A DNA stretch of 64,000 nucleotides from Pelagibius sp964472095 (GTDB lineage Bacteria > Pseudomonadota > Alphaproteobacteria > Kiloniellales > Kiloniellaceae): assembly GCA_964472095.1 (NCBI GenBank), contig CAYYIV010000025.1, positions 1-64,000 on the forward strand. The letters run 5' to 3'. Below, in pieces: positions 62,477-64,000 of the stretch (position 1 is its first letter; each line of letters opens with the position of its first letter). Under the pieces are notes generated by a model. The model did no database searches and was not told the DNA's origin. It saw only the letters and a program-made list of their open reading frames with translations. The position numbers and the translations under genes are program-made.

Positions 62477-62974
62477 TCAGAGCGGCAGGATGCCCATTCG
62501 ATAGAAGACACTCAACGGCATGGAGATGTTGAAGCCTTCGCGGAAGGTAAACCACATGATCGCCGGCAACAGGAGGCCCCCAGCGAGCGCGGTGTACCAA
62601 CGGAAGCGGCCGTACAAGGCCATGAACAGGGCGAGGTAAATCCCGGAGGTGAGGTAAAGCCCCAACCACGGAATGGCGATAATCGCGAGCAGAATCGGCG
62701 TACCGACCTTCAGGAGATCGTCGACTTCGTGCGATACCTCGAAGAACGGTTGCCGCTCGGGATTCCTCGAAGCGAGGATCACGACCGCAACGGCGGCGAG
62801 GGTCATGGCCAGGGTAAGCACGAAGGGGAAGAAACCGGGCTGGGGGCCGGATTCCCCCCAGCCCGGCCCCAGCCGGATCGCGTCATAGAAGACCAGGCCG
62901 CCCAATGCGATGAAGATTATCGCTACGCCGAGTTCCACCGCGTGATGGCTCATCCGGAGCATAAAGGACGACAT
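62477..62974 (-). CDS. tctB: tripartite tricarboxylate transporter small permease TctB
   Basis: A 165-residue four-helix protein: VELGVAIIFIALGGLVFYDAIRL, the GPQPGFFPFVLTLAMTLAAV segment typical of TctB, and two C-terminal helices ending GFNISMPLSVFYRMGILPL. The IPLP-like end is usual. Small membrane partner of TctA, 59 bp after tctC. Confidence 0.9.
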   Translation of the reverse strand: MSSFMLRMSHHAVELGVAIIFIALGGLVFYDAIRLGPGWGESGPQPGFFPFVLTLAMTLAAVAVVILASRNPERQPFFEVSHEVDDLLKVGTPILLAIIAIPWLGLYLTSGIYLALFMALYGRFRWYTALAGGLLLPAIMWFTFREGFNISMPLSVFYRMGILPL

Positions 62975-63033
62975 GACCTTCCCTTCCTTAGTCTGTGATC
63001 AACTTCGAGAACGTGGGTTGAAACGCCGAGGGA

Positions 63034-64000
63034 CTACCTCTTCCTGAGGTCGTCGCGCAGCTCCCAGCCGAACACGTCGCTCATCATGCGGGCGTGGTTG
63101 TCCTCGAAGGTGACGAGCCAGTCCTTGTACTCCTGCGGCCCCATGTAAGTGGCGACCATGCCGTTCTGCTTCATGAAGTCCTGCCACTCCGGGGAGTCGA
63201 AGACCTTGCGGAACATGTCGTTGTACCAGGCCTTAGCCTCCTCGGACATGCCGGGCGAGCCGATCAGGCCGCGGTGCTGATGCAGACCGGTTTCCAGGTC
63301 CATAAGCTTGGCGTACTCGTTGTCGTTCTCGGTGCCGAGCTCGAGTTCCCAGTGGGTCGGCGTATCCGGCCAGGTCGCGAAGCGCTCCTTGGCGAAAGCG
63401 ATGATCGGGATCAACTTGCCCGGATAGTGCGGCATCGCCTCGGCCGGCTGGTTGAAGTTGAAATCCGTATGACCGCCGGCCACCGACGCTGCGACCTTGC
63501 CGCCACCCGACTCGGGCACGTACCTGAACTGCTGGCAGCCCGAGGCTTGCTGGAACAGACCGAGATGGATTTCGTCTTCCTGACGCGCACCGGTGCCGGT
63601 GGCGGTCAGTCGGTCGGCCTTGCAGGCGGCCTGGAAATCGTCCCAGCTCTTGTACTTGCTGGGATTCACCCAAAGCAGGAAGGGATCGATGGTCATGACC
63701 GCCACCGGCGTCAGATCCTCCGAGGGATACATCACGGGGATCTTCTGCTGCATCGGCGTCGTGACGATGCTGTTCAGGGTCGGCGTCAGATAGTGTGGAT
63801 CGCCGTCCTGGCCATAGAGATAGGTCAGCGCAACGGCGCCCGCACCGCCCGGCATGTTGACCGGCGTCAGCGGCACCGGTGACAGATTGTACTTTTCGAT
63901 GATGCCCAGCCACAGGCGCGTGTAGATGTCCGACCCGCCACCCGGTGACGTCTGGACAACGAACTCGATCGGCTTTTCCGGCTGCCACTGGGCCTGAGCC
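63034..64000 (-). CDS. tctC: tripartite tricarboxylate transporter binding protein TctC (5' end beyond window)
   Basis: The reading frame stays open to the right edge, so the N-terminus and signal peptide are missing; 322 codons are seen. Visible mature start: WQPEKPIEFVVQTSPGGGSDIYTR, the beta-strand/Gly loop that opens TctC/BugT-type proteins, then NMPGGAGAVALTYLY. Later parts are divergent from classical Bug proteins (GARQEDEIHLGLFQQASG, VPESGGGKVAASVAGGHTDF). It binds the solute for TctAB. The reported internal start near 63876 is a GTG inside the domain and is not the real start. Confidence 0.88.
   Translation of the reverse strand, partial: AQAQWQPEKPIEFVVQTSPGGGSDIYTRLWLGIIEKYNLSPVPLTPVNMPGGAGAVALTYLYGQDGDPHYLTPTLNSIVTTPMQQKIPVMYPSEDLTPVAVMTIDPFLLWVNPSKYKSWDDFQAACKADRLTATGTGARQEDEIHLGLFQQASGCQQFRYVPESGGGKVAASVAGGHTDFNFNQPAEAMPHYPGKLIPIIAFAKERFATWPDTPTHWELELGTENDNEYAKLMDLETGLHQHRGLIGSPGMSEEAKAWYNDMFRKVFDSPEWQDFMKQNGMVATYMGPQEYKDWLVTFEDNHARMMSDVFGWELRDDLRKR

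Overview
The window is a high-GC, densely coded chromosomal segment whose gene content and intergenic repeats fit an alphaproteobacterium, most likely of Rhodospirillales type (inference; no rRNA or tRNA gene was seen to test this). It carries TRAP and tripartite tricarboxylate (TTT) uptake systems, an Entner-Doudoroff glucose operon, a heterotetrameric sarcosine oxidase operon, a two-subunit NAD-linked formate dehydrogenase and widespread REP-like palindromes. I saw no phage genes, transposases, CRISPR arrays or RNA genes.

Layout. 0.1-2.0 kb (minus): glycosyltransferase plus LpxH-like phosphoesterase. 2.1-4.2 kb (plus): short phosphonate operon DUF1045-phnZ-phnN preceded by a PHO-box-like site. 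4.3-8.0 kb: a small winged-helix-like ORF, a DUF1194 VWA protein, a TTC38-type TPR protein and a DUF547 protein. 8.2-9.3 kb: PrpF/4-oxalomesaconate tautomerase. 15.2-9.3 kb (minus): TRAP operon dctP-dctQ-dctM with an amidase, a 59-residue membrane protein and a D-2-hydroxyacid dehydrogenase. 18.2-15.7 kb: dimethylglycine/sarcosine dehydrogenase with GcvT domains. 18.5-20.1 kb: OpgG/OpgD glucan protein. 23.9-20.2 kb (minus): an unusual four-gene operon pairing an ASST-type arylsulfotransferase, two small or medium membrane proteins and a PAPS-type sulfotransferase.

23.9-33.3 kb: ABM-domain protein, small membrane protein, PAS_5 protein, a SoxB-like oxidoreductase and the divergent soxBDAG operon with a LysR regulator. 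33.6-34.5 kb: TauE/SafE exporter. 40.9-34.5 kb (minus): zwf-pgl-edd-eda-pgi. 41.2-50.6 kb (plus): PQQ-type sugar dehydrogenase, an unrecognised secreted protein, Bcr/CflA-type MFS transporter, a membrane protein with a helix-hairpin-helix-like tail, Fe-type alcohol dehydrogenase, an enolase-superfamily dehydratase and a PAS-GGDEF cyclase. 53.7-50.6 kb (minus): PA2778/PA2779-like pair, AraC regulator and SDR. 64.0-53.8 kb (minus): TctC (cut by the window edge), TctB, TctA, a SucCD/malate-CoA-ligase-like pair, then FdhB and FdhA.

How they fit together. The demethylation enzymes (dimethylglycine/sarcosine dehydrogenase, SoxBDAG) pass C1 units to tetrahydrofolate; formate dehydrogenase can oxidise the resulting formate to CO2 with NADH, and the CoA ligase next door could be a serine-cycle malate thiokinase. 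This is inference from family knowledge and proximity. Many CDS starts were moved from the longest ORF on the basis of Shine-Dalgarno sites, signal peptides or start/stop overlaps; the reason is given in each entry.
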